Source: Anaerolineales bacterium (lineage in GTDB: Bacteria; Chloroflexota; Anaerolineae; Anaerolineales; UBA4823). Taken from it: a DNA stretch of 64,000 bases. Made by a program: the position numbers and the translations under genes. The stretch spans positions 1 through 64,000 of the forward strand of contig JAFGJM010000026.1 of the NCBI GenBank assembly GCA_016929095.1, given 5' to 3'. Shown piece by piece: positions 34,478 to 42,662 of the stretch. Numbering within the stretch: the first letter of the stretch is position 1; the number at the start of each line of letters is the position of its first letter. The notes under the pieces are model-generated. The model saw only the letters and a list, made by a program, of their open reading frames with translations. It had not been told where the DNA came from and did no database searches.

Positions 34478-34777
34478 GAGATTGACTTATCCGTGAATAC
34501 CCTCAAGGTTGGTTAATCTAATTGTAAAGCAAAATCTGATTTGCTGTAACCCTGATATGAGAATAAAAAGCTCTTAATTAGGACAGCAGGAAAGCAGGAA
34601 GGTCATTTTCTGCAATATAAATGCGATCGTTCTTTGTCCGGCATATAGATACACTTTTCATAGAGTGTTGTTCTTAGTTTGGGAAACGGGTAAAATAAGC
34701 CGGGGATATTGGATTATTCTAATGTAAATGTGGTTTGATCCAGGCGTTTCTCCATTTCATTGTTGAACGGATTGATT
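34478..34777. other. Divergent intergenic region
   Basis: About 300 bases lie between the SAM hydrolase and the DMT transporter, which are transcribed apart. It should hold both promoters. GGACAGCAGGAAAGCAGGAAGG (34579-34600) is a short internal repetition. No riboswitch-like conserved element, such as a SAM box, could be recognised by eye. Confidence 0.45.
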
Positions 34778-35626
34778 ATGTTGTCTTCCAGCGTTTTAGG
34801 TGTCTTATCGGGTCTCACAGCGGCTTTTGTGTGGGGGGGTGCGGACTTCAGCGGCGGCTTAGCCGCGCGTAAGCAAAATCAGTTCCAGGTATTGGTTGGC
34901 ACGGCATTATCGGGGCTGGTAGTTTTAATTGCGGCTATGCTCATACGGCGAGAGGGGATGTTGGACTTCATCAGTACATTTTGGGCAGCATTGGCTGGTT
35001 TATTAGGCGCTTTTGGTGTTGCCGCGTTGTATCGCGGCCTTTCTTTGGGAAATGTTGTCAGTGTGGCCCCGGCAGCCGCGGTAATCAGCACAGGGTTGCC
35101 GGTCATTTACAGCCTTTTTTTCGAGGGCAGCCCTAAGGTTACGCAATTCATGGGATTTGGATTGGCGTTGGTGGGAATCTGGCTGACTTCCGGTTCCGAA
35201 TCAATGAAATTGGGTTGGAAAGCAAAAGAGAATTTTTTACTGGCTTTCGTTGCCGGGATTGGTTTTTCGGGATTTTTCATATTGATCGATCAGGTTGAAC
35301 CCGGGAAAATCTTTTCACCCCTGATTGTCTCACGGCTAATGACCCTGGTAGTGGCTTTTTCGATGATTAAATTCCAGGACGTTCCCATGCCGGCACTTTT
35401 TAGCAATCCCGCGGCCTTGTTCGCCGGCGTGATGGATGCCGGCGGTAATATTTTTTATATGGTGGCTATACAATTTACCCGTGTGGATGTGGCGGTTGTT
35501 TTATCTTCATTGTGCCCTGCGGTTACGGTTGTATTGGCGGCGCTGATTTTGAAAGAAAAGATATTGCATAAACAATGGATGGGAGTGGTTGCCTGTTTGA
35601 TTGCCGCAGCGTTGATTGCTTTATAA
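34778..35626 (+). CDS. DMT-superfamily (EamA) transporter
   Basis: This is a ten-helix metabolite exporter or permease built of two EamA halves. The first helix includes GLTAAFVWGGADFSGG, a typical EamA start. ALYRGLSLGNVVSVAPAAAV and the second-half equivalent VAIQFTRVDVAVVLSSL show the internal duplication. The C-terminal helix ends in AALIAL. I use ATG 34778; the track start at 34760 is a TTG with no better ribosome site. The substrate is unknown. It is followed by an ECF sigma factor operon but has its own 78-base gap, so co-transcription is uncertain. Confidence 0.87.
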   Translation: MLSSSVLGVLSGLTAAFVWGGADFSGGLAARKQNQFQVLVGTALSGLVVLIAAMLIRREGMLDFISTFWAALAGLLGAFGVAALYRGLSLGNVVSVAPAAAVISTGLPVIYSLFFEGSPKVTQFMGFGLALVGIWLTSGSESMKLGWKAKENFLLAFVAGIGFSGFFILIDQVEPGKIFSPLIVSRLMTLVVAFSMIKFQDVPMPALFSNPAALFAGVMDAGGNIFYMVAIQFTRVDVAVVLSSLCPAVTVVLAALILKEKILHKQWMGVVACLIAAALIAL

Positions 35627-35704
35627 TGGGGTTTATTGACGTTAATTTATTCGACTTAATAAATATTGCGCTTCGTGAATCTTTTATGATTTGACAGCAT
35701 CTAA

Positions 35705-36313
35705 ATGGGTAAAGCAGAAGAAATCACACTTTCCATACAAGCCTTACGATCCGGTGACCGAGCAGAATATGCCCGGTTGGTGGATGCATACTATCAGCTC
35801 GTGTATCGGTTGGCGCTGAAAATGCTGGGCAATCCGCAAGATGCGGAGGATATCTTGCAGGAGACATTTATTAAAGTGTTTCGCAATATCGATAAATTCG
35901 ATGGGCGTTCAAGCTTATCGACCTGGATTTATCGGATAGCTACCAACGAAGCTTTAATGTTCTTGCGAAAAAAACATCCTGAGCTTGTTTCCATTGATCA
36001 GCCGACTGAAACCGAAGAAGGCGAGCAGGAACCTTTACAAATTGTCGATTGGTGTTGTTTACCAGAGAGTGAATTGATGTCTGCCGAAGCCAAAGCTCAC
36101 CTGGATGAAGCCGTGATGCGCTTACCCCTCAGGCTGCGGGCAGTATTTGTACTCCGAGATATTCAGGGGCTTTCCACCCGTGAAAGCAGCGAAGTATTAG
36201 ACATCAGTGAGATGGCAGTAAAAACACGTCTCTCACGCGCCAGGCTGCGTTTGCGGGAAGAGCTCTCAGATTATTTTGGCGACCGATTGGGAGAAAGGAA
36301 ATCTCTCTTATGA
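35705..36313 (+). CDS. ECF-type RNA polymerase sigma factor
   Basis: This is an extracytoplasmic-function sigma factor. The region 2 segment YYQLVYRLALKMLGNPQDAE continues through ILQETFIKVFRNIDKFDG, then SSLSTWIYRIATNEALMFLR. An acidic linker (TETEEGEQEPLQ) follows. Region 4 reads LPLRLRAVFVLRDIQGLSTRE and VKTRLSRARLRLREEL. At 202 residues it is a normal length. The stop overlaps the anti-sigma start (ATGA), the standard arrangement. GGCG-type or GAAC-type target promoters were not identified in the window. Confidence 0.94.
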   Translation: MGKAEEITLSIQALRSGDRAEYARLVDAYYQLVYRLALKMLGNPQDAEDILQETFIKVFRNIDKFDGRSSLSTWIYRIATNEALMFLRKKHPELVSIDQPTETEEGEQEPLQIVDWCCLPESELMSAEAKAHLDEAVMRLPLRLRAVFVLRDIQGLSTRESSEVLDISEMAVKTRLSRARLRLREELSDYFGDRLGERKSLL

Positions 36314-36567
36314 GTCACGAACAATGCCGATATTTGCTGGGTTCATTATCGGAATATATAGATGGCAAACTGGATGAATCCATATGTCAGGAGATCGAAC
36401 AGCATATGGCAGGTTGCGAGAACTGCCGTGTAGTAATAGATACTCTGCGGAAAACGGTTTCTCTATACCATGAAGAGGCTTTACATACTCAAACTCCGGA
36501 AGATGTTCGCCAGCGTCTCTATAAACGTTTGAAATTGGAAGATTTCTTGCTTAGCAAAAAGCCGTGA
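36310..36567 (+). CDS. Zinc-binding anti-sigma factor (zf-HC2)
   Basis: This is a small anti-sigma of the ZAS type. The motif HMAGCENC (about 33-40) has the H-x3-C-x2-C zinc ligands after CRYLLGSLSEYIDGKL. At 85 residues it has no transmembrane helix, so it is a soluble, probably redox- or metal-responsive regulator, rather than a membrane-spanning sensor. Four-base overlap with the sigma factor gene couples their synthesis. Confidence 0.9.
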   Translation: MSHEQCRYLLGSLSEYIDGKLDESICQEIEQHMAGCENCRVVIDTLRKTVSLYHEEALHTQTPEDVRQRLYKRLKLEDFLLSKKP

Positions 36568-36607
36568 CATTAAAAAGAGTTTGTTATATGTGTATCTAAA
36601 GTAATCG

Positions 36608-36805
36608 ATGTATAAAAATTGCCAAGCAAGTGAAGAGCCAAACGTAACCCAAACCGATGAGCTGAAGCAAGAGACGATTATCCTATTACGGCGCGGCGAT
36701 TTATGCCCCCAATGCGGGCAAGGACGTATGGATTATGATGGGTTGCTAAATCTTAGCTGCCCGCAGTGCGGTTATACAAATACTACCGGCGGCAGTTTTA
36801 CCTGA
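36608..36805 (+). CDS. Small zinc-ribbon protein
   Basis: This 65-residue protein has two zinc-knuckle pairs, CPQCGQGRM and SCPQCGYTNTTGG, separated by about 16 residues, giving one treble-clef-like zinc ribbon. The first 30 residues are acidic and probably flexible. No family is known to me by name. It lies 40 bases after the anti-sigma gene on the same strand, so it may belong to the same thiol/metal-responsive unit. Confidence 0.7.
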   Translation: MYKNCQASEEPNVTQTDELKQETIILLRRGDLCPQCGQGRMDYDGLLNLSCPQCGYTNTTGGSFT

Positions 36806-36815
36806 TAAACAAATC

Positions 36816-36832
36816 ATTCCCCGTCGGGGAAT
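36816..36832. terminator. Small GC hairpin between zinc-ribbon and osmC genes
   Basis: ATTCCCC and GGGGAAT form a 7-bp stem with a GTC loop, 11 bases after the zinc-ribbon stop and about 26 bases before the osmC start. No T-run follows. It may weaken read-through or stabilise the 3' end. Confidence 0.4.
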
Positions 36833-36857
36833 AAGGCAATAATTAAAGGAGCAAGTG

Positions 36858-37322
36858 ATGGATGCGAAAGTCATCTGGCAGGGACGCATGTCTTTCAACG
36901 GGAGAGCCGATAGCGGGTTAGATATTCCGCTGGGTACCGACCCGAGTGTGGGTGGTGACAACGATGGCGCCCGTCCTATGGAGTTGTTTGCCATTGGGCT
37001 GGCGGGTTGTACGGCGATGGATGTGATCTCGATTTTGCAGAAAAAACGAATGGGAGTCACGGAATTTGAGGTTCAAGCACACGTTGAGCGCGCCGACGAA
37101 CATCCTAAAGTGTTTACCCATATCGTATTGGAATATGTGGTTTACGGGCATGAGATCAAGGAAGACGCCGTGGTAAGGGCAATCGAGCTTTCTGCCACAC
37201 GATATTGTCCGGCTCACGCCATGATGGAAAAAGTATGTCCGATTGAGATCAAATATCATATTTATGAGGAAAAGGATGGCGGCGATCGAAGCCTGGTCGT
37301 GAGCGGAGAATTTACGCCTTGA
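36858..37322 (+). CDS. OsmC/YhfA-family protein
   Basis: This is a thiol-dependent peroxide-detoxifying fold. The two conserved cysteines are visible: IGLAGCTAMDVISIL (about 51) and LSATRYCPAHAMMEKV (about 115). The pattern fits the YhfA-like branch more than Ohr. The ATG at 36858 follows AAAGGAGC. The track start one codon earlier is a GTG. Its location behind the sigma/anti-sigma genes supports membership of an oxidative or thiol-stress regulon. It converges with the ABC ATPase gene across 107 bases. Confidence 0.9.
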   Translation: MDAKVIWQGRMSFNGRADSGLDIPLGTDPSVGGDNDGARPMELFAIGLAGCTAMDVISILQKKRMGVTEFEVQAHVERADEHPKVFTHIVLEYVVYGHEIKEDAVVRAIELSATRYCPAHAMMEKVCPIEIKYHIYEEKDGGDRSLVVSGEFTP

Positions 37323-37429
37323 TCGCAGGAAAACAAATACAATTATAGCTCCCCCATTTTTAATCGCAAAAAACGGAGAGGCGCGGCGGGGGGTATTACA
37401 ATATGAAGACAATAAGCGTCACGATTAAT

Positions 37430-38479
37430 TCACTGGGATTGGAAACCCCATAATTTTTCCGGCGGTAAATAAACCCGTATTTTTTCCCCCTCGGGAAAAA
37501 CATCTTGGGCGGTTGCTTCAGTGGCTAATTCCAATACTGTCTCCCCGACCTTGATTTTTAACCGCGTATGCGTGCCGGAAAACAAGCAGGATTGGATACA
37601 ACCGCTGATACAATTTTCCATGTGTCGGTATTCTTGATCGATGCGGATATTTTCCGGTCTTATCACAAGATTGACCGGTCCACTTAATGGAGGTTGATTT
37701 TTAAGCCGGAATTCTCCAATACCGGTTTGTACTTTTGTCCCTGTTGCCGCCCCGGATAAGATATTGTTCGCCCCGAAGAAAACGGCGGTGGGCAAATTTG
37801 CCGGTTTTTCATAGAATGCGCGTGGTTCGTCCACCTGCTGCAAAACACCCTTCAGGATCAACGCCAATTGGTCTGCCATGACCACCGCTTCCTCCTGGTC
37901 GTGAGTGACAAAGACGGTGGGTATCCCTTTCTGGCGCTGCAGTTGGCGGGTTAATTCACGCATCTCATCCCGCAAATTGGCATCCAGGTTAGAGAAAGGT
38001 TCATCGAGCAGCAAAACCATCGGCTCCACGACCAGGGCACGCGCCAGTGCCACGCGCTGCTGTTGACCACCCGAAAGCTGATTGGGTTTCTGGCGTTCAT
38101 AGCCGGTTAATTGCATCAAATCCAGCATATCAGCGACTTTTCGCCGAATTGCGGTGGGGGATTCACGGTGCATTTTTAATCCAAAGGCTACATTTTCTTC
38201 GACAGTTAAATACGGAAAAAGTAAATGGTTTTGAAAAACCATCACTGCCCCGCGCTTTTCTGCCGGTTGTCCTAGTATCGAATGACCGTCGAATAATATA
38301 TCGCCCGAAGTGGGTTGGATTATTCCGGCGATCATTTTTAAGATTGTGGTTTTACCGCAGCCTGAAGGGCCTAAAAGCGCGGTTATTTTGCCGTCCGGGA
38401 TGCCCAGGGTCAAGCCATTGACTGCGGTAACGGCATTGGGAAATTGTTTGGTGAGATTGGAAAGCGATACCCGGGTCAT
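37430..38479 (-). CDS. ABC importer ATP-binding protein (YnjD/PotA-like)
   Basis: This is the ATPase of the YnjBCD-type importer. Walker A is LGPSGCGKTT (about 36), signature LSGGQQQR, Walker B VLLLDEPFSNLD and the switch FVTHDQEEA. A C-terminal TOBE-like domain follows (NLVIRPENIRI and the ending RVYLPPEKLWGF). I start at ATG 38479 (MTRVSLSNLT), which overlaps the permease stop by four bases. The track start at 38539 would read 60 bases into the permease gene. At 349 residues it has the length of PotA/MalK-type ATPases with regulatory domain. Confidence 0.92.
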   Translation of the reverse strand: MTRVSLSNLTKQFPNAVTAVNGLTLGIPDGKITALLGPSGCGKTTILKMIAGIIQPTSGDILFDGHSILGQPAEKRGAVMVFQNHLLFPYLTVEENVAFGLKMHRESPTAIRRKVADMLDLMQLTGYERQKPNQLSGGQQQRVALARALVVEPMVLLLDEPFSNLDANLRDEMRELTRQLQRQKGIPTVFVTHDQEEAVVMADQLALILKGVLQQVDEPRAFYEKPANLPTAVFFGANNILSGAATGTKVQTGIGEFRLKNQPPLSGPVNLVIRPENIRIDQEYRHMENCISGCIQSCLFSGTHTRLKIKVGETVLELATEATAQDVFPEGEKIRVYLPPEKLWGFQSQ

Positions 38480-39297
38480 AATCTGCCGAAGCCTCCCAGG
38501 GATGTGTGTTGGTTCGTCAGGTAGGGAGAAGCCACCCATAGGACGATCACGGCTGGAATGATGAAAACCAGGCTGATGGCAGATGACACGGCATAATCCC
38601 CGCTGTTGATAAAATTCAATAATAAAATCGGCAAGGTAAGCACCCGGCCACCGCCGATGAGCAAAGTCAGCAGATATTGACTCAACGAAATCATAAATGC
38701 AAACAACCCGGCCACCACTACCCCTGGCATTATGGATGGCATGGTCACATACAATAAAACTTGCCAGATGTTGGCGCCCAGGGTGCGCGCTTCTTCTTCA
38801 AATTCTATATTGTAATTGGCAAAAACACCGCAAAATACCAGCACCACATACGGCAATACAGGGATGAGATGTACCAATATCACCCCAAAGAGTGTATCCG
38901 CCAGGTTTAGGTGGATGAAAACCACGTGAATTCCCATAGCGGCAGCGAAACTGGGGACAATCGCTGGCGCCAGGATCAGGAATTTCACCAATGTTTTCCC
39001 CTTGAAATGGTATAAACCCAACGCTCTGCCGGCCGGGAGGCCGATTATTAGCGACAGCAAGGTAACGATAATTCCGATAACCAGGCTGGTAGCCGCGGTT
39101 TTCCATAGATTAGCTCCCGGTGAAAGTAGATATGCCCAGGGGCGTAAACTCCACTCTGGCGGCAGCAAGGCAGGAAACAACCAGCGCTGGCTGACCGACC
39201 ATAAGGCCTGCGACGCAAATGGGAGCAGTAAACCACCCAACATTAACAGGGTGATCATGCGAAAGCATATCCTCTTGATATCGCGGCGGGTTTTCAT
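38476..39297 (-). CDS. ABC importer permease, second subunit (YnjC C-half-like)
   Basis: This is an inner-membrane subunit with about six helices. The EAA loop appears as EEARTLGANIWQVLLYVTMPSI, the docking site for the ATPase. The start is ATG 39297 with GGTAGG upstream. The longer track start (39333) would overlap the preceding permease. In E. coli YnjC the two permease halves are one 511-residue protein, while here they are two genes four bases apart. The stop overlaps the ATPase gene. Confidence 0.9.
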   Translation of the reverse strand: MKTRRDIKRICFRMITLLMLGGLLLPFASQALWSVSQRWLFPALLPPEWSLRPWAYLLSPGANLWKTAATSLVIGIIVTLLSLIIGLPAGRALGLYHFKGKTLVKFLILAPAIVPSFAAAMGIHVVFIHLNLADTLFGVILVHLIPVLPYVVLVFCGVFANYNIEFEEEARTLGANIWQVLLYVTMPSIMPGVVVAGLFAFMISLSQYLLTLLIGGGRVLTLPILLLNFINSGDYAVSSAISLVFIIPAVIVLWVASPYLTNQHTSLGGFGRL

Positions 39298-39301
39298 CGA
39301 C

Positions 39302-40225
39302 CTACCTTTCGTTAAAACGCATATACAATCCAACCAGGAGGGTGATCGCTAGAGCGATAAACATGCTGATAGCCATCGCTTCGGGACGTGCCGTCAGTTC
39401 TACCCGGCTGTATTCACGATATGCCAGAACCGGCAGCATGGAAACCGCTCGCTGACCTAAAATATAGGGGACTTCGTAACCTCCGAAAGTAAACGCGAAC
39501 ACTAAAATGGAAGATGAAATCAGCGCTGGCCGCAACAGGGGCAGGGTGACATATCGAAAACGCTGCCAGGCATTGGCGCCTAATGTGCTGGCGATGGCTC
39601 CATAATCCTCGCCGACCGATTGCAGAGCTGCCAATAAAATGACTCCCATAAAAACGGAGGTCTTCCAGATATACTCCAGGATGATCCCCAATCCATAGGG
39701 ATCAAATACCAAGGCGGGAAAATCTGCCGGTGATTGAATTCGACCGGCGGCATATGCCATGCGGGCGAGCAACCCGCTTTGCGAGAAAAGCAAGAATATA
39801 CCCACAGCGCCGACACAATGCGGTACCGGTAAGTTTAATTGATAAAAAAAAGTGACCCATTGTTTACTGCGCCAGCCATTTTTTAATATCATGTGCAAGA
39901 GAAGGGCGGAATATAAAGCAAAGATGGTGGCGATGGACGTGGACGCAAACGATACCCATAATGTTAACCACAGCGAGCGGAAGAAATCCTGGCGTGAAAA
40001 AAGCGCTCGGTAGGCATCCAATGAAAAATGGGTCAAACCAGCAACAGGAAAATACCCCAGGCTTTGCAATCCAGCCAGCGCCATACCGCCAATATACAAT
40101 ACACCGATCAACCCCAATGCCGGCGTCAATAAAGCCGCCAGCCTTATGCATGAAGTGAACATTTCCTGGCGGCTTGTTTTCCTGCTAAATATGCCTTTTC
40201 CCAACTTTAACGGCTCATTTACCAT
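39302..40225 (-). CDS. ABC importer permease, first subunit (YnjC N-half-like)
   Basis: About six hydrophobic helices surround the EAA loop GAIASTLGANAWQRFRYVTLPLL. It pairs with the permease encoded next. The start ATG overlaps the last codons of the binding-protein gene, and GGGAGGA lies about 11 bases before it, so translational coupling is likely. At 307 residues it includes a basic cytoplasmic leader (KLGKGIFSRKTSR) before the first helix. Confidence 0.9.
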   Translation of the reverse strand: MVNEPLKLGKGIFSRKTSRQEMFTSCIRLAALLTPALGLIGVLYIGGMALAGLQSLGYFPVAGLTHFSLDAYRALFSRQDFFRSLWLTLWVSFASTSIATIFALYSALLLHMILKNGWRSKQWVTFFYQLNLPVPHCVGAVGIFLLFSQSGLLARMAYAAGRIQSPADFPALVFDPYGLGIILEYIWKTSVFMGVILLAALQSVGEDYGAIASTLGANAWQRFRYVTLPLLRPALISSSILVFAFTFGGYEVPYILGQRAVSMLPVLAYREYSRVELTARPEAMAISMFIALAITLLVGLYMRFNER

Positions 40226-41531
40226 TCAAAACATAATCCTCCCAGCCTTCTTCAATAGCCACCAGCCAATCGGCTTGCAATTCCGGCAAACGGTGAGCTG
40301 CCAGGGTGGAATCGTCTAAAGTGGCTTCGCCACGCGCTATACCGGAAAACTTCTCCTGCCACTCTGCCGGCAGCTTTTGCGGGTCGAGGGCAGTCAGGTC
40401 GCCCCAATTTTCAGGGAGCGCTTTGTGATATTGCGCTTCCGGAGAGAGCACAAAGTTTGCCACTACCATGGCGCCCGCTTTGTGATCAGAATTAAACGTG
40501 ATTGCCAGGTAATGTGTGTTGGCAATCGTCCCCTCGTCAAAAATGAAAGTACGGGCAGTTTCCGGATATTTCCCCTGGGCGATCAGGTTGGAAGCTTCTG
40601 TAGGTGAGTAGGTCATATCGAAGTAAACTTCACCATTGGCGAAAAGATCTTGCATCCGGGTACGGTTTTCCGGGTAGGTTTGGCCTTCCCGCCATAAGGC
40701 GGGGGCTATTTCGTTTAATGAATCCCAACAAGAAGAAAACTTGTCATTGAATAACGTCTCGTTATATTCACCCAGGAATTGTTCATAACCGCCTGTTGCG
40801 CTGTAACAAACATGGCGCACGAATACACTGCCGGTAAAATCGGGCGGGGCGGGGTAGGTAAATTTGCCAGGATTTTCCTTAGCCCAGGCAAATAATTCTG
40901 AAATCGAAGCAGGCGGCGTTTCGATTTTCGCCCTGTCGTACACCATCACAAATTGCGCCTTGCCGTAAGGCGATTCATAACCTTCCACAGGGTAACCAAA
41001 ATCATACGCTACACTGGCATCATCCCAATTGACATAACGTGTGTTGGGTAAGAATTGTGACCAGGCGCCGTAGAGTAAGTTGGCTTTGTGCATGGATCGG
41101 AAATTTTCGCCATTGATCCAGATCAAATCGACCGAACCTCCAGACTCTTTTCCCGCCTGCTTTTCACCCAAGACTTTGTTCACTGTATCCACGATATCTG
41201 CTACCGGTACCATATTCAGGGTGACGCCATAGCTATCCTTGATATGCTCCGCGACATAACCACTAACCCAGGTATTGGTAGTATCGCTGCCGCCCCACAT
41301 GTAAAAATTCACGGTTTGACCTTTCGCTTCGGCTAAAATGTCACCCCAGGTCTTCCCTTTATAACCGGCTGGCGCTTCGGCGCCCTCAGGTGCCTGCTCA
41401 ACAGAAGTAACGCTTTCCGATTTGGGTGCCTGCACATTCGGATCAGTGATTTCTTGTGGACTCATAGAGGGAGTAGATGTACACGCACTGATAAATAATA
41501 AGCAAATTACTAAAATAAATATCTTTTTCAT
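40215..41531 (-). CDS. Extracellular solute-binding lipoprotein (YnjB-like)
   Basis: This is the substrate-binding protein of the importer. A lipoprotein signal peptide (KKIFILVICLLFISACTS) ends in lipobox ISAC. The mature part opens with FYMWGGSDTTNTWVSGYVA and carries GGSVDLIWINGENFRSMHK, close to what I know of E. coli YnjB. I chose ATG 41531 because GGAG lies upstream within the track's longer form (41549). YnjB systems are annotated as putative thiamine-type transport, but the ligand is not proven. The gene ends 11 bases into the permease gene and follows the nucleoside hydrolase gene by 27 bases. Confidence 0.9.
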   Translation of the reverse strand: MKKIFILVICLLFISACTSTPSMSPQEITDPNVQAPKSESVTSVEQAPEGAEAPAGYKGKTWGDILAEAKGQTVNFYMWGGSDTTNTWVSGYVAEHIKDSYGVTLNMVPVADIVDTVNKVLGEKQAGKESGGSVDLIWINGENFRSMHKANLLYGAWSQFLPNTRYVNWDDASVAYDFGYPVEGYESPYGKAQFVMVYDRAKIETPPASISELFAWAKENPGKFTYPAPPDFTGSVFVRHVCYSATGGYEQFLGEYNETLFNDKFSSCWDSLNEIAPALWREGQTYPENRTRMQDLFANGEVYFDMTYSPTEASNLIAQGKYPETARTFIFDEGTIANTHYLAITFNSDHKAGAMVVANFVLSPEAQYHKALPENWGDLTALDPQKLPAEWQEKFSGIARGEATLDDSTLAAHRLPELQADWLVAIEEGWEDYVLNGK

Positions 41532-41558
41532 TAAACTTGTATTCTCCATTCAATTATA

Positions 41559-42440
41559 TTAACCCCCATGTATTTTGTTTTGCATGATAGCGTGATGCCA
41601 GGAATTGAGCATGATGTTTCGAAATTTTTTAACATCATTGATTTTTGAGGGCAGATTAATACGTTTATGGTCGCTGCTTTCATGCCCTAGAATTAGCGAG
41701 CCGTGCATTAAGTCTTCCACCGTCGAGGTTATGTTTACATCCCTTTTGTCGAACAGTTCCGGATTGGAAACAAATATCACCGGCAATAAATCCCATAAAT
41801 AAAAACGGTCCACACCACAGAATAAGCCAAAAGCAACCAGCCAATTGCGGATTGTGCGGCGCATCTCCCTATCAAAAAAACGTGTCAGACGCAAATCCCG
41901 CCAGCCGAAACTCGCCTGTAAGCATAATTGGGCGCTCATCACCGTTAATGCGCAGGGTGAGTTGAGCATCATCCACGAGGCTTGGGCATCGGCGGAAAAA
42001 TTCAATTCAGCCACATTGCGCCAGCCGATACGCAGGGGTTCGAGATACCCGCCCATGCATATTACCTGCTGCAAGTTGGCGAAAAATTGTGGATCGAGCT
42101 TTACGGCAGAAAACAGGTTGGTTATTGGACCGGTAGCGACCAGCGATATTTCTCCGGGATGCGCAGCGCATGTTTCTACCAGGAAATGAGCCGCCTCGCT
42201 GGATATTTCTCCGGCTTTTTCTGCACCTTTATACACGGGGATATCCTGGCGACCGTATATTCGTAACAATTGCCGGGTTTGTGTATATGACTGCGCCATG
42301 CTTCCATTACCAAACACTGTGGTCACACCCAGTATTTCAATATCTGGCCTGCCCAATAAATACAAAAGCGCCAACCCATCATCTATTTCTTTGAAGGGCA
42401 GCCCCAGTGTATTGTCACAATCAAGAATGATTTTCTGCAT
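41559..42440 (-). CDS. Inosine/uridine-preferring nucleoside hydrolase family protein
   Basis: Enzymes of this family cleave the N-glycosidic bond of nucleosides. The calcium-binding N-terminus is MQKIILDCDNTLGLPFKEID followed by DGLALLYLL; the usual DTDxGxDD spacing is lengthened by four residues, an unusual variation. GVTTVFGNGS, VATGPITNL and AELNFSADAQASW are the following conserved blocks. The start is ATG 42440 (MQKII). The track's longer form begins in a low-complexity repeat region. It is encoded directly upstream of a solute-binding protein and shares the operon with a kinase and a DUF364 protein. Substrate is not determined. Confidence 0.88.
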   Translation of the reverse strand: MQKIILDCDNTLGLPFKEIDDGLALLYLLGRPDIEILGVTTVFGNGSMAQSYTQTRQLLRIYGRQDIPVYKGAEKAGEISSEAAHFLVETCAAHPGEISLVATGPITNLFSAVKLDPQFFANLQQVICMGGYLEPLRIGWRNVAELNFSADAQASWMMLNSPCALTVMSAQLCLQASFGWRDLRLTRFFDREMRRTIRNWLVAFGLFCGVDRFYLWDLLPVIFVSNPELFDKRDVNITSTVEDLMHGSLILGHESSDHKRINLPSKINDVKKFRNIMLNSWHHAIMQNKIHGG

Positions 42441-42552
42441 GATAAAAATGGTATCAGGAATCAGGGATAAGTGAGGAGTGAATGATGAATAGTGAGCGGT
42501 GAAATGTGAGGAGCGAGTAGACTGCTTTCCTACCTCCCTGTCCTCCGGACAT

Positions 42553-42578
42553 CCCCTCATTTTCCGCGAAAATGGGGG
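42553..42578. repeat. GC-rich hairpin repeat in a low-complexity spacer
   Basis: CATTTTC (42558-42564) and GAAAATG (42568-42574) pair with CCCC/GGGG outside them. The flanks are G-rich direct repetition (GGGGAGATGGGGGG). A very similar hairpin stands at 52173-52207, so this is a dispersed element. The spacer 42441-42662 also holds GTGAGGAGTGAATGATGAAT-type repetition and no gene. Confidence 0.6.
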
Positions 42579-42662
42579 AAGATGAGGGGGACGGGGCAGG
42601 ATAGGAGGGGTTTGGGGGGAGATGGGGGGCTTCTGGCTTCCTTTTATTCCTGATTACCTTAT

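Noticed and set aside
34478-34777. SAM riboswitch upstream of the SAM hydrolase operon
   Set aside because: No recognisable SAM-box stem pattern or adjacent terminator could be found by eye; a covariance-model search would decide.
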